Part shown: positions 1 to 11,651 of the stretch, piece after piece
How positions within the stretch are numbered: position 1 is the stretch's first letter
Layout of the letters: every line of letters starts with the position of its first letter
The notes under the pieces: model-generated
The model's input: only the letters and a program-made list of their open reading frames with translations
The model's database searches: none
What the model was told of the DNA's origin: nothing
Source: Heliocidaris erythrogramma
Lineage: Eukaryota > Echinodermata > Echinoidea > Camarodonta > Echinometridae
Assembly: GCA_025617745.1 (NCBI GenBank)
Contig: CM046859.1
Location: 28,385,371 to 28,449,370, forward strand
Length of the DNA: 64,000 nt
Direction: 5' to 3'
Translations under genes and position numbers: made by a program

Positions 1-296
1 GGCTACCGCTCCAGACCGGTGCGCAAACTTCAATCAGTGGTCGGACATACACTGTGTATATGACCCAAGATCACTGGTTGGAACTCCATTCCTCTTACAG
101 AAACGTCTGGATGCACGTTTAATGACCTGTTCTACTTGTAAATCCCACTTAAGGTTTGATTGAATGCTAACACCAAGCAGGCGAAGTGACGTTACAGACT
201 CCAAAACTTCATTTCCAATAGTAATCAAAGGTGAAGGTGGACCATAACAGGAAACTTACATGCATCACCTTACATTTTCAGCCTTTGGTTTCATTG
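1..296 (-). mobile_element. LINE fragment, region after the reverse transcriptase (part 3 of 3)
   Basis: Minus-strand reading from about 296 to 34 resembles the segment that follows the RT domain in CR1/L2/Jockey-type LINEs: a stretch ending LGVSIQSNLKWDLQVEQV, then basic residues KRASRRF. Two stops interrupt it upstream of 228, so it is dead. It looks like the downstream continuation of the RT fragment at 2700-3375, separated by the 297-2690 insertion. The element runs off the left edge of the window. Clade assignment is by motif only. Confidence 0.7.
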
Positions 297-487
297 AATT
301 GAACTCGCAGAGGGGGGGGGGGGGGGGGGGGGCACTCAACCTTTTTTAGTATGTGGGTGTGCCTCTGCCAATCGCAAAACAGGGGGCTAAGGAGCTGAAT
401 GGTTGAGGGTCTAAGGAGTGAAAGGGCTCATGGGCAGAGCTAATTTTGAGGGTCTGAAGAGCTAAAAATTAGTTGGGAAATCCCATT

Positions 488-950
488 TTGGAGGGTCTTG
501 GGAGCTAATTTTATTAAAGTAGTGTATTAATTGACTGTTTTAATTGACTAAAATAATATGTTTTGGTTTGATTTGGTAAATGTTAAGGTGTATTTCTTGC
601 ACCAAGATCAAAAATAGAAAATTTGATCTGAGTTATTTAGAACATACACAATTTACATTCAAGTCATAAAAGAATCACACTGGAACCAAAGCTTGTTTTA
701 AAACTCAAATAAAACTCAAATAAAAGGTTTATGGTCAGAGCGAATTTGGAGGGTCTAAGGAGCTAATTTTATTACAGTAGTGTATTAATTGACTGTTTTA
801 ATTGACTAAAATAATATGTTTGGGTTTGATTTGGTAAATGTTAAGGTGTATTTCTTGCACCAAGATCAAAGCTAGAAAATTTGATCTGAATTATTTAGAA
901 AATACACAATTTACATTCAAGTCATAAAAGAATCACACTGGAACCAAAGC
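488..950. repeat. Direct tandem duplication, unit about 258 bp
   Basis: The sequence from about 488 (GAGGGTCTTGGGAGCTAATT) repeats from about 746 with a few substitutions. Both copies contain TTTCTTGCACCAAGATCAAA and TCACACTGGAACCAAAGC. The second copy is cut at 950 by the next element; its continuation (CTTGTTTTAAAACTCAAAT) reappears at 1772, so 951-1766 is a later insertion. Confidence 0.75.
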
Positions 951-1422
951 CCGGGGGGCCACTCAGATATATGGGTGTACACCTGGGGGGCGTTTCATGA
1001 AAGGACTTGTCAGATATTTTATCCGACAAATTTGCTCTCAGCCAATCAGATGCAAGGATTTCAGTAGCTTATAACAGTTGTCGGATAAAATATCCGACAA
1101 CTTCCTTTCATGAAACGCTCCCCTGGTGTACACATGCGCGTCCAATAAAACGTGTAAAAGGGGTCCCTTTTCAGGTGGAACGCGTAACGCGCGTTACGCG
1201 TTAAGGGGTCCAAAAACGCTGATTTTCAACAAAAAGGGGTGCTTTTGACTAATCTGGCCGAAGTCAAACCTGTTTAGGGGGGTTGGATGATTAAAAACCG
1301 CGCAAAAATCCTCGTTTAGGGGTCTTTTTTCATCCAAGTATAAAACCTTAGGGGGTATTTTGAAAACCCATGGACACGCATGTGTACACCCATATATCTG
1401 AGTGCCCCCCCCCCCCCCCCGG
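951..1422. mobile_element. Inverted-repeat element with poly-G ends
   Basis: The left end CCGGGGGGCCACTCAGATAT and the right end (ATATCTGAGTG plus a long C run and GG) are inverted copies; the match continues through ATGGGTGTACACATGCG. No transposase is encoded. A smaller MITE at 983-1125 sits inside the left arm. The same GGGGGCACTCA end occurs at 311 and, inverted, at 2668-2688, so this is a family. Confidence 0.65.
983..1125. mobile_element. 143-bp MITE, hAT-like
   Basis: The left end CTGGGGGGCGTTTCATGAAA and the right end, reversed CAGGGGAGCGTTTCATGAAA, are near-perfect inverted repeats. A second inner pair is built on TATTTTATCCGACAA. GTGTACAC is found at 975-982 and 1126-1133, an 8-bp target duplication. 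Eight bases and a CAGGGG-type end fit hAT non-autonomous elements. The host arm reads without a break if this piece is removed. Confidence 0.75.
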
Positions 1423-1435
1423 AAGCGAACTTTTT

Positions 1436-1766
1436 TTCCCACGAACTTTTTGTCACTATCGTCCTTGACGCATGCGCAACTTTGAAATAGCCCTACAATG
1501 CTTGGAGTTGGAGTTTCAAAGTTTCATCCTACTTTAGTAAAAATAAAAATACAAGACGTTATTTTTGTAATGTCCAAACTGAGAGTCGAACCCACATACC
1601 TCAGGTTAAATGTCCGAGGACTAACGCATCTCGCCACAGCAAGACGCCGGGAGCAACCGTCATTATATCGCTTAAGGAATAGACCCTATGATTGCGAAAT
1701 TGATTTAGATCGGAAAGGATCAGGTGCGCATGCGCCAGGGAGGACGGGACAAAAAGTTCGTGGGAA
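1436..1766. mobile_element. TIR element containing a tRNA-like segment
   Basis: Nineteen-base perfect inverted ends TTCCCACGAACTTTTTGTC lie at 1436-1454 and 1748-1766. No transposase is seen. CCAAAGC before 951 and CCAAGGC after 1766 could be the duplicated target of the whole 951-1766 block. The short reading frames inside cross the tRNA-like part and are not convincing. Confidence 0.6.
1572..1652 (-). repeat. tRNA-derived (SINE-like) segment
   Basis: On the minus strand an A-box-like TGGCGAGATGCG is followed about 35 bases later by a B-box GGGTTCGACTC. The stems do not all pair, so this is tRNA-derived rather than a working tRNA gene. Confidence 0.4.
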
Positions 1767-2699
1767 CCAAGGCTTGTTTTAAAACTCAAATGGTGTATGA
1801 TCACTTCACCTAATACCGGCCATGTCATAATACCGATCATTAAGCGTATCATGGCATCTAGCGCGCGTCTTGCAAATCAACCCATGGGACTACGCGTAGA
1901 ATGCCTAGCAACGTTGAGAACAGCCAAAGTAGAGCAAGATGAGGAATAAAAACGTAATTATAATCAATTTTTTGTTAATTTTTCATATTTTCATTAAAAT
2001 AATCTCTTTTCATAAATTGCCATTGACTATGTGCAGGGGTCGGTATTACGCACTTCTCCCTCTATGCGTAAAATGAGATGACTCTATTGCAACGTCATTT
2101 CTACAAGAACGCGCAAGTATTATCGCTCGTTAGTACCTGGATCTTGTTCCCCAGTATTTGGGTAATAGTCTGATGAATTTTCATTACGTTTCATGAAGAA
2201 TCTTTGCCGTAGTCGTTGGAAACATCGTTAAGAGGCCGGTATTAGGTAAAGGCATCATACTGTATACCACCAAGATATGTGCACGCGCACATATGCAGTT
2301 CTAATTTTAGCTGCTCCCGATCTCACTACTCTGGTACCCATGCGGTGCATGTGCTGAGCTGAGTCCAGTGGTAAGAATAGTTCAGTGGTATGCACTGAAC
2401 TCGATGTCGCATGTAGATTGATCTCGCTGAGCTTGCCGCTAGCACTAGGCCGCCCAGCCCCCCCCCCCCCCCCCCCCCGCTGCGCTGGCCTGGGAGGCTA
2501 GGGGGCGACCGTTCCCGGACAATGGGCTGTGCGCATTGTTTTCTAGGGAGCGAGTCGGAAGCCAATCGAGGTGCGGTTAGTGAAAATCGCATATCATGGG
2601 AGCTGCCCGAGAAGGTTGAAAATGGGGGACGTCACAGCGGCACATATATGTGTGACATTATATATGAGTGCCCCCCCCCCCCCCGGGCTCGCCCCATGC

Positions 2700-3375
2700 T
2701 GATAAAGCATCCACATGATACTGTAGATGACTTGACTCTAATGGACAACTTCAGCAATAGTCAAGTCATCAACATACTTCCATCTCTTTGTAGTAGTCTC
2801 GACAGCGTCGTTGATCATAATCAGGAAGATTACCGGGCCAAGTTTGGTTCCTTGTGGAACCCCACATGATAGCTCTTGGTCGGATGATGATGCACCACAG
2901 TATCGAGTTGTATGCGTACGTTTCGTGAGAAAACTAGCTATCACTGGGATGATGGCCGAGTTGACATCCATTTGAATCAGCTTCTGTAGAGCCTTTGTAT
3001 GGTCGATGAGGTCAAAGGCCTTCATGAAGTCGATTGTGCAAAATTTAATGATCGTGGCATGATGACTTGGCTTATCTAGGCCCCGTTGAAGGAGGCTAAC
3101 TAGGTAATGTGACACAGAGCTGCCTTTCATGTTACCAAATTGCTTTGGATCATTTTGGTCTTTGATATCAGCCATCACTCATTCTGCCAGGAAGCCTTCG
3201 AAGACACGCGCTATAATTGGGGTGATTGAACTTCGAAGCTGATTGTATTCGGTGACTGGTGATGTATTCGGAACGGGACACACTGCAGTTTTCCAAGAGC
3301 TTGGGAAATGACCGCTGCTAAGACAGTTATTGAAGATGTTGGTCAGTAGTAATGAGAATTCATACGCAAATTCCT
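2700..3375 (-). pseudogene. LINE reverse transcriptase fragment (part 2 of 3), CR1/L2/Jockey-like
   Basis: This is the RT palm of a non-LTR retrotransposon, which would copy its own RNA at a nicked target. Visible motifs on the minus strand are FCTIDFMKAFDLIDH (motif A), SCGVPQGTKLGPVIFL (motif B) and KYVDDLT (motif C, catalytic YVDD). The frame continues upstream from 3178 to 3375 (SGHFPSSWKTAVCPVP) with one stop near 3178, and another stop follows the YVDD region. The piece is bounded by the 3380-4326 insertion upstream and by the poly-C-ended block downstream. It is inactive. Family level is confident; clade is a guess from motif style. Confidence 0.8.
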
Positions 3376-3379
3376 TTAA

Positions 3380-4326
3380 AGATCACATTACAAGAAAATT
3401 CCATCAAAGTAAATATTGGCTTAATACTTTTTATTGCATATATGGCATAAATTAAACAAGGTTATCCAAATTTAACGCTTGGAAACATTTGAAGTAATGA
3501 TTATTATCAATTATAAAACGGTAAAATACAGCCCCCGATATAGCAGCTGAAGAGCTCCTCGAACGCTGCTGAGATGTGTGACGACGCACCAGGGGCCAGT
3601 CCTGTCTAAGCAGACGATGTCCCATAACATCTTACACATTTTTCAGTGCCTGTTTTGTCATCTCCTCTTCACTTTATTTCTCTTACTTGACTAGCGTCAG
3701 TCTTAATGTTAGTATGTTGCCTCACTCTTAACTTCGTGTATGGTATTATTTTTAAGGAAATATGCAGCGTTAAAAAAAATAAAGGAATCAGTTACTTGTA
3801 AACAAAATAAGACGCCATTGTATTTTCAGCTGCTTGCACCGGGGCATGTTCGGCGTTTCAAGAGGGAACTAATACCATCCATGCTATTATTCGGAGGGCT
3901 TTTCAATTTGAAAATGGGGTTTATTTCATTGATCATTGACCCTTCTCCTGTGTATTTACAATCAAACGGTTTTAGTTATCAGAATCAGTTTCACTTTCCC
4001 TTTTAGAATCGTGTGAAATAAGGTCATGTTAAATATACCAAACTCTTTATAATTTGATAAATAATTGCATTGCAATTACGTTCATTCATTATAGGACGTC
4101 GTCTGCTTAAGCAGGATCGATCCCTTGTGTGACGACATCAAAACATCGCTATATTTCTGGCGAATCCTCGGATATTCCAGATGCTTAGAAGAGCTTTTAT
4201 TTATGTTGTTTTTATAATCATCAGATACGCAGTTGACATAAAACTTATACGATTGCCATCTGTAAGCTTCCCAGTTTCTAGTGATACATTAATTGCCATA
4301 TTTGTGATTTTCTTGTAATGTGATCT
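3380..4326. mobile_element. 947-bp TTAA-flanked inverted-repeat element inserted in the LINE
   Basis: TTAA at 3376-3379 and 4327-4330 flanks inverted ends AGATCACATTACAAGAAAAT, which match perfectly over 20 bases. Removing it joins the two LINE reading frames, so boundaries are firm. TTAA duplication fits piggyBac-type integration, although the AGATCAC end is not the usual CCY start. Inside, about 3575-3630 and 4090-4138 form a second, imperfect inverted pair built on AAGCAGACGAYGTCC, suggesting a nested element. A small frame at 3740-4006 has a counterpart in the copy at 21488-22246. No transposase is recognised. Confidence 0.8.
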
Positions 4327-4330
4327 TTAA

Positions 4331-4940
4331 GAGTCGGATGGGGATATCAGTGGGATGTCCAGCCTTTGATGCATTCAACCTCCTGAGTCGTTTGTAGACT
4401 TCCTCCCTATATCTATGGTTGGAGGACGAGGCCCAGGAAGGCAGCCAAGTTGAGAACTGGAAGTTCATTACAGACCCTAGCAAAGTGACAGTTCAATTCA
4501 TGAGCAATCTCTGATGGAAGTTTATCTGTGTCCTGCAACAATAGTGAGGGTTTACGCATTCCAGATAGATTCCTTATCTGCTGGTGCCATTTACCAGGTT
4601 CCCTCTGTTTCAAATGTTCAATTTTCCGAGCATAAAAATCCTTCTTGGCCCGGACAATCTCACGCTGCCAAGATTTCGTGTTTGTTTGTAGGCACGATCA
4701 TCCCCTCGATGATGTTATCAGCCGTCTGATATAGTTGTTGATCCATTCTTTATCATTCAGCCGATGGACAATGGAAATTTGTTCAAAGTGTATTCTATAC
4801 TATATACCAGATGTAATGATTTTTTTGGAACCAGTCAGCTTTCCTATCGGTATCAATCAACTCGTCAAGATCAGACCAATCCGCTTGCGTTATTCACTGC
4901 CCAAAAGATCGCACAGAGGAGTCTCGGAAAGGTCGAAAGT
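4331..4940 (-). pseudogene. LINE fragment, upstream of the RT core (part 1 of 3)
   Basis: Minus-strand frames read NDKEWINNYIRRLI, then SWQREIVRAKKDFYARKIEH, EPGKWHQQIRNLSG and KRLRRLNASKAGHPTDIPIR (the RT entry region), in the order typical of CR1/L2/Jockey-type polyproteins. A further WSDLDELIDTDRKADWFQ frame extends to about 4890. Stops and frame changes break it. The reading resumes across the TTAA element in 2700-3375. Beyond about 4940 no LINE coding is visible, so the element appears 5'-truncated or its endonuclease is lost. Confidence 0.7.
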
Positions 4941-5360
4941 AATATATTCCGGGAAAAATAATCGCGTATTAATATTTTTTGCTCATAAACCCCGACAAAA
5001 TATGAAACAGAAAATGAAATATTACCTTAGAGCAAAGGAGTTCAGTTAGTAAGAATTTTCCTTTGTCGCAATTTGTTTATTTTCTAGATATAGTTTAATA
5101 CATAGAGACTATTTTGCCTCAAATTTTTTACGGAAAATAATATAATGGCAGTGCATCCGACATTAAACTGAGCGCAATACGTGCGCCCAATCACTATCTG
5201 AAAATCGGATGACTAGTTATGTTAGTGGCACTCGGAGTTATCTATAAGAAACAGAGGCATTATTACAAATAACTACCATTTCTATCCATCGAGCGATATC
5301 TGTGTCGTATTATATAAAATATAGATATATTTGTTATCGAAAAGGAACATTTCGTATTTC
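4941..5360. other. AT-rich stretch without a recognised gene
   Basis: CTCATAAACCCCGA near 4981 recurs at about 58143, so at least part belongs to the flank family repeated through the window. The overlapping frames here at 4735-5049 resemble no known protein. Confidence 0.5.
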
Positions 5361-6113
5361 AGCATTCAGCTGGAATAGCTGTGAATTAATCCAATTTTAA
5401 GCAACATAATCATTTCAAACAAAATTTTAAGATATTTTGTTATGGCCCATGCATCTTAATGCGAAATGGACTGCGCAAACTACATTCTCTTTTATTCTAT
5501 TTTATGAACTCGAATTTGCAAATACATTTCGATGAAAAGAGAAGTACGTATAATGTTTGAAATCAGCTTCTAAGAAAAACTATATCTATTATGAATATTT
5601 AAATTAGTGCGTAGAGAATTTACGCAAAAACACAAAACGGTTTTATTATCTATTTAATTTGGATCTTTATTTTTCCAAAGCCACAATAAAGTTAGGCCTA
5701 AAGAGCTGTTCGTATAACATGCATGACATTTTTAAAAGTAAGTTAGCAGAAAAGGGTTGTCAAAGCAAAGATTGACTTGACGTTCTCTTCAAGAAACCAA
5801 ATGATTACGATTTGTAGAGAATTCTATTCTTACAATATATATATAGCATACAATATGTGTATCAATACCGCACAAAATGGGCCATCCAAGTCCACGATTA
5901 TGGTTTATACTGATAATCCCGCAGATGGAACACACTCTGTTTTGACACTTTAAGACAATTTATAAAAAAAATCTTGAGCCTGTCCTAACTTTGCTAGTCC
6001 AGTACAGGGTATATGAAGAGCAGTTTCATTGGTCAGACCCTCTGTTACGCGTTTACCAGCTGGTAAGTATAACGCAAGCCGGTAACTATAACGCAAATGT
6101 CGGAGCGGTCGTT
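5361..6113 (+). repeat. Duplicated 5' flank of a TRIM unit, copy 1
   Basis: It shares long colinear similarity with 20460-20700, 49463-50796 and 58200-59570. Shared words include TTTCAAGATATTTTGTAG-like, CAGAAAAGGGTTGTC, TTTTGACACTTTAAGACAAT and AGACCCTCTGTTACGCGTTT. No coding region is seen. It leads directly into the promoter-like module at 6114, and I interpret it as upstream sequence of a TRIM gene. Confidence 0.65.
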
Positions 6114-6266
6114 GGGAATACCCACTGCCGATTTTTGATCTTCACAATTGAAGTGTTGGCCTACCTGATCGTGAAGCCGGAAGTACCATCTGTTATGTTA
6201 GTAAGCACTTCGACATGTTCATATTAATGACAAGCCTGGTTTTCTACGACACATGTTACTTTAATG
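6060..6266 (+). promoter_or_regulatory. Promoter-like module 1 and candidate first exon of TRIM-A
   Basis: The box GGGAATACCC lies at 6114-6123, followed by GATCGTGAAGCCGGAAG and an exon-like stretch ending in a splice donor (TTTAATG then GTAAGTT at 6267). The same layout occurs at 20715 and 59582. No TATA box is obvious in this subfamily. In the 59582 unit the module lies only about 0.9 kb from the intron sequence that precedes the TRIM coding exon, so 6114 is the best candidate promoter for TRIM-A. Exon use is inferred; no transcript was seen. Confidence 0.5.
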
Positions 6267-7036
6267 GTAAGTTAATTTGATATGATTTATATCAATTATT
6301 AATATATTAAGAAGATTATAATTCATCCAGTAAACGTTGCCAATTAACGATATTCAGTGAATCAACAATTAATAATATATTTGCACTTGTAGATATAATG
6401 TAGCTGTACTTATCTATATGAAACTGTTAAAGTGTTATTCGATCTGCTGAGCTCCAACATAATTTTATATACTGACTAAAAGATTGATTTTTATTGTTAT
6501 CATAAAACTGCATGATAGACAAACTTCTCTAGATTTAATACACTCTATAACATACTCCCATAGATACTAGCAGCTTTTATTTTAGTTGGTTAATTCAGAA
6601 ATCATTTAAAAACACACCAGAGGTTCTGTTTGACACCACTGGTCATTTAAGCTGGCTTTGCCCCCCCCCCCCCCCCCCATCGACTTTGATTCTCGTGGCA
6701 TGGGGGAAAGGGGGCGGGGATCGGGGATGTCCATGCCTCATTTTCAGGTTTTGCAAAAAACCACTAAAAGAAAAAGGGAAAAAGCGGGGGAAGTGAGAGA
6801 AAAAGGCCTAAAAAGGCGCTACAAGCCGTTATTTTTCTCTCAAAATTTGCTAAAACATCAAAGTTTTCGCGCTTCGCGCGGGAAGGGGGAAATAGCTCTT
6901 CTCTCCCTGCACCCACCCTGGATACATACAGTGCAATATTGCCTCCAAATAACTGAAAAGCAGTCAGGGCGTCGAACTTTAACTTTCCGCCTATAAAAAA
7001 ATGTTTGCTACATGCAAGCCGTTTATCTTTCTCTCA
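6267..7036 (+). repeat. Putative TRIM-A intron start with a poly-C tract and satellite unit
   Basis: It contains a poly-C run (6660-6678) followed by ATCGACTTTGATTCTCGTGG, recurring at 51405 and 60205, then the first of the roughly 190-bp tandem units (AAGCCGTTATTTTTCTCTC, CTGCACCCACCC, AACTGAAAAGCAGTCAGGGC). The satellite is broken at 7036 by the LINE insertion and resumes at 13641. Confidence 0.6.
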
Positions 7037-7048
7037 AATTTTTTTTTT

Positions 7049-7871
7049 ATATTTATGCTTTTATTATAAATCATCAAGAATCACAATATTTACAAAATAT
7101 TGACATGATAAGAATATTAAAAAAAATACATGTATATATAAAAAGAAAAAGAAAAAGAGGCAGAACAATAATTATGTAAAACCTTCAATATTGATTAGGA
7201 ACAAGCTCCGAGACTGACAAAGGATGTATGATAGAGACACCAACCAGTATTTGCCTCACCTCCCTACTTAAGGCAGAATTATAATATTAATGATAGCGGC
7301 CTCACTGACAATCTGAGAAAAAACAAAACAAAACCAAACAGAAAACCACATGCAATGATAGCGACTCATAGAGCCGAGCCGAGTAGCAGGCAAACAAGGC
7401 TTCAACACCCAACCTGTGCCCACTCACATCCCTACCCCAAACCCCCCCCCCCCCCCCCTCTTTCTCTCTCTCTCTCTCTCTCTCCTTCTCCCTCTTCCAC
7501 CACACACACATACATGTATGCACACACACACACAAGATCATGCCGCTACCCGGACTCGGCCCGATAAGTCAATTCGTATCTTGCCGCGAGCACGAGGCTT
7601 GGAGGTAAATATCTACCATGCATGGTTGCTACGAGAAACGAAATGCAGGGGGTCAGGAGGTCATGCGATTGCCAAAATAAAAAGAAGTTACAGGATAAAT
7701 CTCGGAGATCGTTCTTGATGTACATGAACTGGCACATATGATAGGATACATGTAGCATTACAACATACAGGCGTCAACATAATTATGTAACCGATACATG
7801 GTAAAGTAAAATGACATTGGGTATAAAATACAAATGGCAAGAAAAGAGAATCCCTATACTTATAGGGAAAA
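7049..7871 (-). other. LINE 3' UTR with microsatellites
   Basis: Non-coding on the minus strand. It contains, on the + strand, a poly-C run (7441-7458), a CT repeat (7460-7485) and a CA repeat (7501-7535). These low-complexity tracts generate several spurious frames. Poly-T at 7039-7048 marks the A tail. Confidence 0.75.
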
Positions 7872-10800
7872 TTAAATTTCAAAACGCCATTTCTTGAAGT
7901 GGGCATTTAACTTGTTTTTCTTCTTTGCTAAATAATATTCAATATCCTTCTGTCTTTTAACAAAGGCTTTGAATGATAAAGTATTGGGAATAGTATTACT
8001 GAACTTGCAAGTATGAATATGATATTTCATTAACAAAAATAAGTAAGAAACAAACTTATCATTACAGATTCCAAAGAGTTTTTCAAAATTTGTAACTGTC
8101 CTAACATAACTATTCTGGGAAATAGTGGCTAGGAGGTCCTGCCAAATTGGGGTAACCTTTTCACATTCACAAAATAAATGGATCATTGTTTCTTCCTTTT
8201 TATCACACAGGGAGCAATTAGGAGAATCCTTTCGTTTAATCTTAAATAAGAAATCATTCAATGCAATGGCTTTGTGAAAAATCTTGAAATAAAAAGACCT
8301 CAATTTAGTATCAATAGTGCAAAGGAAATTGGTATTGTGGATCTTTTCCCAATCAATGGTTACTGGTACAGTTAATTTTTCGCTCCAAAATTCATATCTT
8401 TTGTTCGGGGTATGGAAACCTAGTAATAAATTGTACGTATTTCTGGGGACTTTTTTCATGTTCACTAGTTTATGGACAATTGTTTCATAAACTCCTGTTA
8501 TATCGGGATCAAAGTTCCTCATCCACTCTTCAGGTATATTCTTAATCAAGAAAGTGAATTTCCTCCTGTCTGTACAAGGGATACCATAGTCCAATATGAG
8601 TTCCTCGAAAAGTTTATGACCAGGGAGAGGTGGATTGAATAAATCAGATAAACAAAGTACATTTTTATTGAACCAAGAAGGATAAAAGAAATGTGATTTA
8701 GATTTTGAACGAATTAATTTGTTATACCATAGAACTTGACATGCACCAAGTTCTGAAAATTTATTACCATAAAACTCAGTTGTAGCTTCTTCTCTAAATA
8801 AGTACCAACTTCGTAGTGATTCAGCAAGCTGTATATTACCAATAGAATTTAAGACCTTCTCAGGAGCATGAGATTTCCACAAAAGTTGGACTTCTTGATT
8901 AAAATTTTCCAGAAAGGAAAGCTCAATATCTTTCCACGGGGCAATAAAATTATCATCCAATAATAATTTAACCCACATCATTTTTTGAGCAGTAGCAAAG
9001 GAAAACGGGTCAACCATTTTGAGACCTGCATGAATATAGTCGTTACACATTATTTTTCTCTTGACTCTGTCATTACCTCCATTCCAAATAAATTTAAAGA
9101 ACAATTTGTTCAAAGTTTTGAAGAAGGACGTTGGTAATTTAATAGACAGGACTGAAAATAGGTATAATAGTTGGGGCAATACAAGCGTCTTAATAATACA
9201 AACTCTGCCAATTAGTGAAAGGTTTCTGGATCTCCAACAGTTTAAAGTTTGTTCTAATTTTCTAAATTTCTCTTTGTAGTTTAAGTCGTAAATTCGTGCA
9301 ACATCGAGTGAAAAAATGACCCCTAGACATTTAAATTAAGATCTTTTCCATGAAACACCTTGATTAATATACGGGTAACATTCATTTCCTTTCTTTGAGC
9401 CGATCCAGATGGCTTCAGTTTTGCTGAAATTTATGTTGCAACCAGAGAATTTACCAAATTTAAATAAGGTTTCAAAGAGATGGGAAAATGAATTATTTGA
9501 ACCATCTAAAAAGCATACAGAATCATCAGCAAACAGGGATAATTTGACATCTCTATTTTTGACTGGAATACCTTTAATTGAATTGTTTTGTCTTATGGAA
9601 AGGGCCATTATTTCTATTACAAGTAAAAATAAATAAGGAGAGATTGGACATCCCTGGAAAATTCCTCTTTCCATAGAAATTCGTTCTGTAAGAAAACCAT
9701 TGTTCAAAACATAAGAATGGCGCCCAGCATATAGAGTTTGAATGCAATCTATAAATTTTTTGCTAAAATTAAACTTTTCCAGAGTTAGAAATAAAAAATC
9801 GTGGGAGACACTATCAAAGGCCTTCTCAATGTCAAGTAGTAAAATAGATCCTGGAATATCATTCATTTCAGTATATTCAATTACATCCAATATTAAACGA
9901 ATGTTATGCCCAATGTTCCTACCTTTCATAAAACCGGATTGATCACTATGAATAAGATCATGCAAGCAACTTTTAAGCCGGTTTGCAAAACACTTAGCAA
10001 CAATTTTATAATCTGATGTCAACAGTGTAATAGGCCGATAATTTTTTATGAGGAGAGTGTCTCTATCCTTCTTTGGGATGAGAGTGATTATACCATTTCT
10101 TTGTGAGGGGGACAAAATCCCATTTCGTAAAGAAAAATTTAAGGAATTCATCAGCATATCACCAATGTCAGGCCAAAATAACATATAAAATTCAACAGGT
10201 ATACCATCAAACCCAGGTGTTTTATTCCTGTTCATTGATTTGATAACATTATACATTTCTTGATTTGTAAGAGGGGAATCTAAAAGTTGTTTTTGATCTT
10301 CTGATAATTGTGGAATATTGATTTTATCGAAAAGAGATTCATCAATGTCCTTTCTGTCAATTATCCCTTGGGCATCATCTTGAAAGGAATATAAATTAGC
10401 ATAAAAACTTTGAATTTCTCTTAAGATTCCAACTGGGTCAGTAATCACGTCACCTTGAGAGTTTCTTAGTCTAGAAATATTTTTCTTATGCCAGTTCCTG
10501 TTTTCTAAATTACAAAAATATTTGGTACTTTTCTCTCCTTCCTCTACCCATCTAACCCTGGATCTTGTGATTAATCCCTTTGTCTCAAAATCATAGATTT
10601 TGTTCAATTTGTCTTCTAATTCTTCTAATTTTGTCAAGAGGGGATTATCATCATTGGGAGGGATGGTATTTGACAATTCTAGCCTTATCTTATCAATCTC
10701 AACTAATAGCTTATCCTTTACTCTATTTCTTTCTCTTTTCTTCCTGGAGGAATATTCCATAGTAACCCCTGAAATAACACACTTAAGAGAGTCCCATATA

Positions 10801-11651
10801 ATGTTGGGGTTACAATCTGAATTTTTATGGTTTTCTTTAAAATCGGTAATTGTATCTTTAATTAATTGAACAAAATCTGGATTATGGTTGAGGTAGTGAC
10901 AATTCATTTTCCAAAAACCTCTCCCCCTTTTAGGTTGATTGTCATTAAATAAAATTTGAACAATAGAATGATCTGAATGTATTCCAGGTAAAATTTTAGA
11001 CCTTACACAATTATCTATAAAATTACCTGAGACTAGAATAAAATCAAGCCTGGATAAAGCCCTTGGATTTTTCTGATGTCGAGTGTATTGTCTTAAGTTA
11101 GGATGAAAGTGTCTCCACGCATCAACAAGTCCGAATTCTTCAATTAAAAGAGATAGCATTTCCCTTGAATTTTTGTTTGAATGTTGTGATCTTGAACCCT
11201 GATAATCCAACTGGTTGATTACTAAGTTGAAATCCCCACCTACAAATAGAAAAGGACTGTTTAGCTTGTCTATTTCAGCAAAAACTTTTAAGAAGAAGTC
11301 AGGATCATCCTTATTAGGTGCATACAGGTTAACTAAAGTCACTTGTAAATCATTTAAGACTGCCTTTAATATAATAAATCTTCCATCAGGGTCACTAAAA
11401 ATAGTGAGTACCTGAACAGCGACAGTTTTTCTAATCAAAATGGCAACTCCTCTACTGGCAGAATTAAAACTTGAAAAAAAAGCAAGTTCACCCCACTGAC
11501 TTTTCCACAAAATTTCATCTTTTTTATCGGAATGTGTTTCTTGCAAAAACACAATATCAGTACCTAAACTTTTCAAATAACGCAAAATTTTCTTGCGTTT
11601 ATAAAAATCTTGGAGCCCACGACAATTAAAAGTATTTAGTTTTAAAGCCAT
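7872..11651 (-). pseudogene. LINE ORF2: endonuclease plus reverse transcriptase, one premature stop
   Basis: One continuous frame of 1260 codons is interrupted only by TAA at 9336-9338, leaving 771 aa and then 487 in-frame codons. Residues 1-230 form an APE-type endonuclease (FNCRGL, FLQETH, VGGDFNL, SRLDFILV, HSDHSIV). The RT spans roughly 470-760: NYRPITLLTSDYKIVAK, LLLDIEKAFDSVSHDFL (motif A), RGIFQGCPISPYLF (motif B), LFADDSVCFL (catalytic FADD). The rest carries the L1/Tx1 C-terminal region (LSLIGRVCIIKTLVLPQLLY) and a knuckle CSLCDKKEETMIHLFCEC. It would nick target DNA and reverse-transcribe LINE RNA. The stop, in KRS-stop-FKCLGV, removes the C-terminal third. It may be a single mutation or an allele. 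Confidence 0.9.

Larger units (their letters stand above)
297..2699. mobile_element. Nest of insertions splitting the LINE, ended by poly-G and poly-C
   Basis: The LINE reading stops at about 296 and resumes at about 2700. The intervening block begins with a poly-G run followed by GGCACTCAACC (311-345) and ends with GAGTG plus poly-C (2668-2690), the inverted arrangement of the same kind of end. CTCGC occurs just outside both ends and may be a short target duplication, but this is weak. Inside are a tandem duplication, the 951-1422 element, the 1436-1766 element and about 900 bp (1770-2660) in which I see no gene, only another poly-C run at 2459-2478. Confidence 0.5.

Noticed and set aside
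4735..5049. 104-codon + strand frame
   Set aside because: Opposite a decayed LINE frame and AT-rich DNA; no recognisable domain and no copy preserved in the matching flank at 58143.
7302..7718. Proline- and serine-rich frames on both strands
   Set aside because: Translations of poly-C, CT and CA tracts in the LINE 3' UTR.
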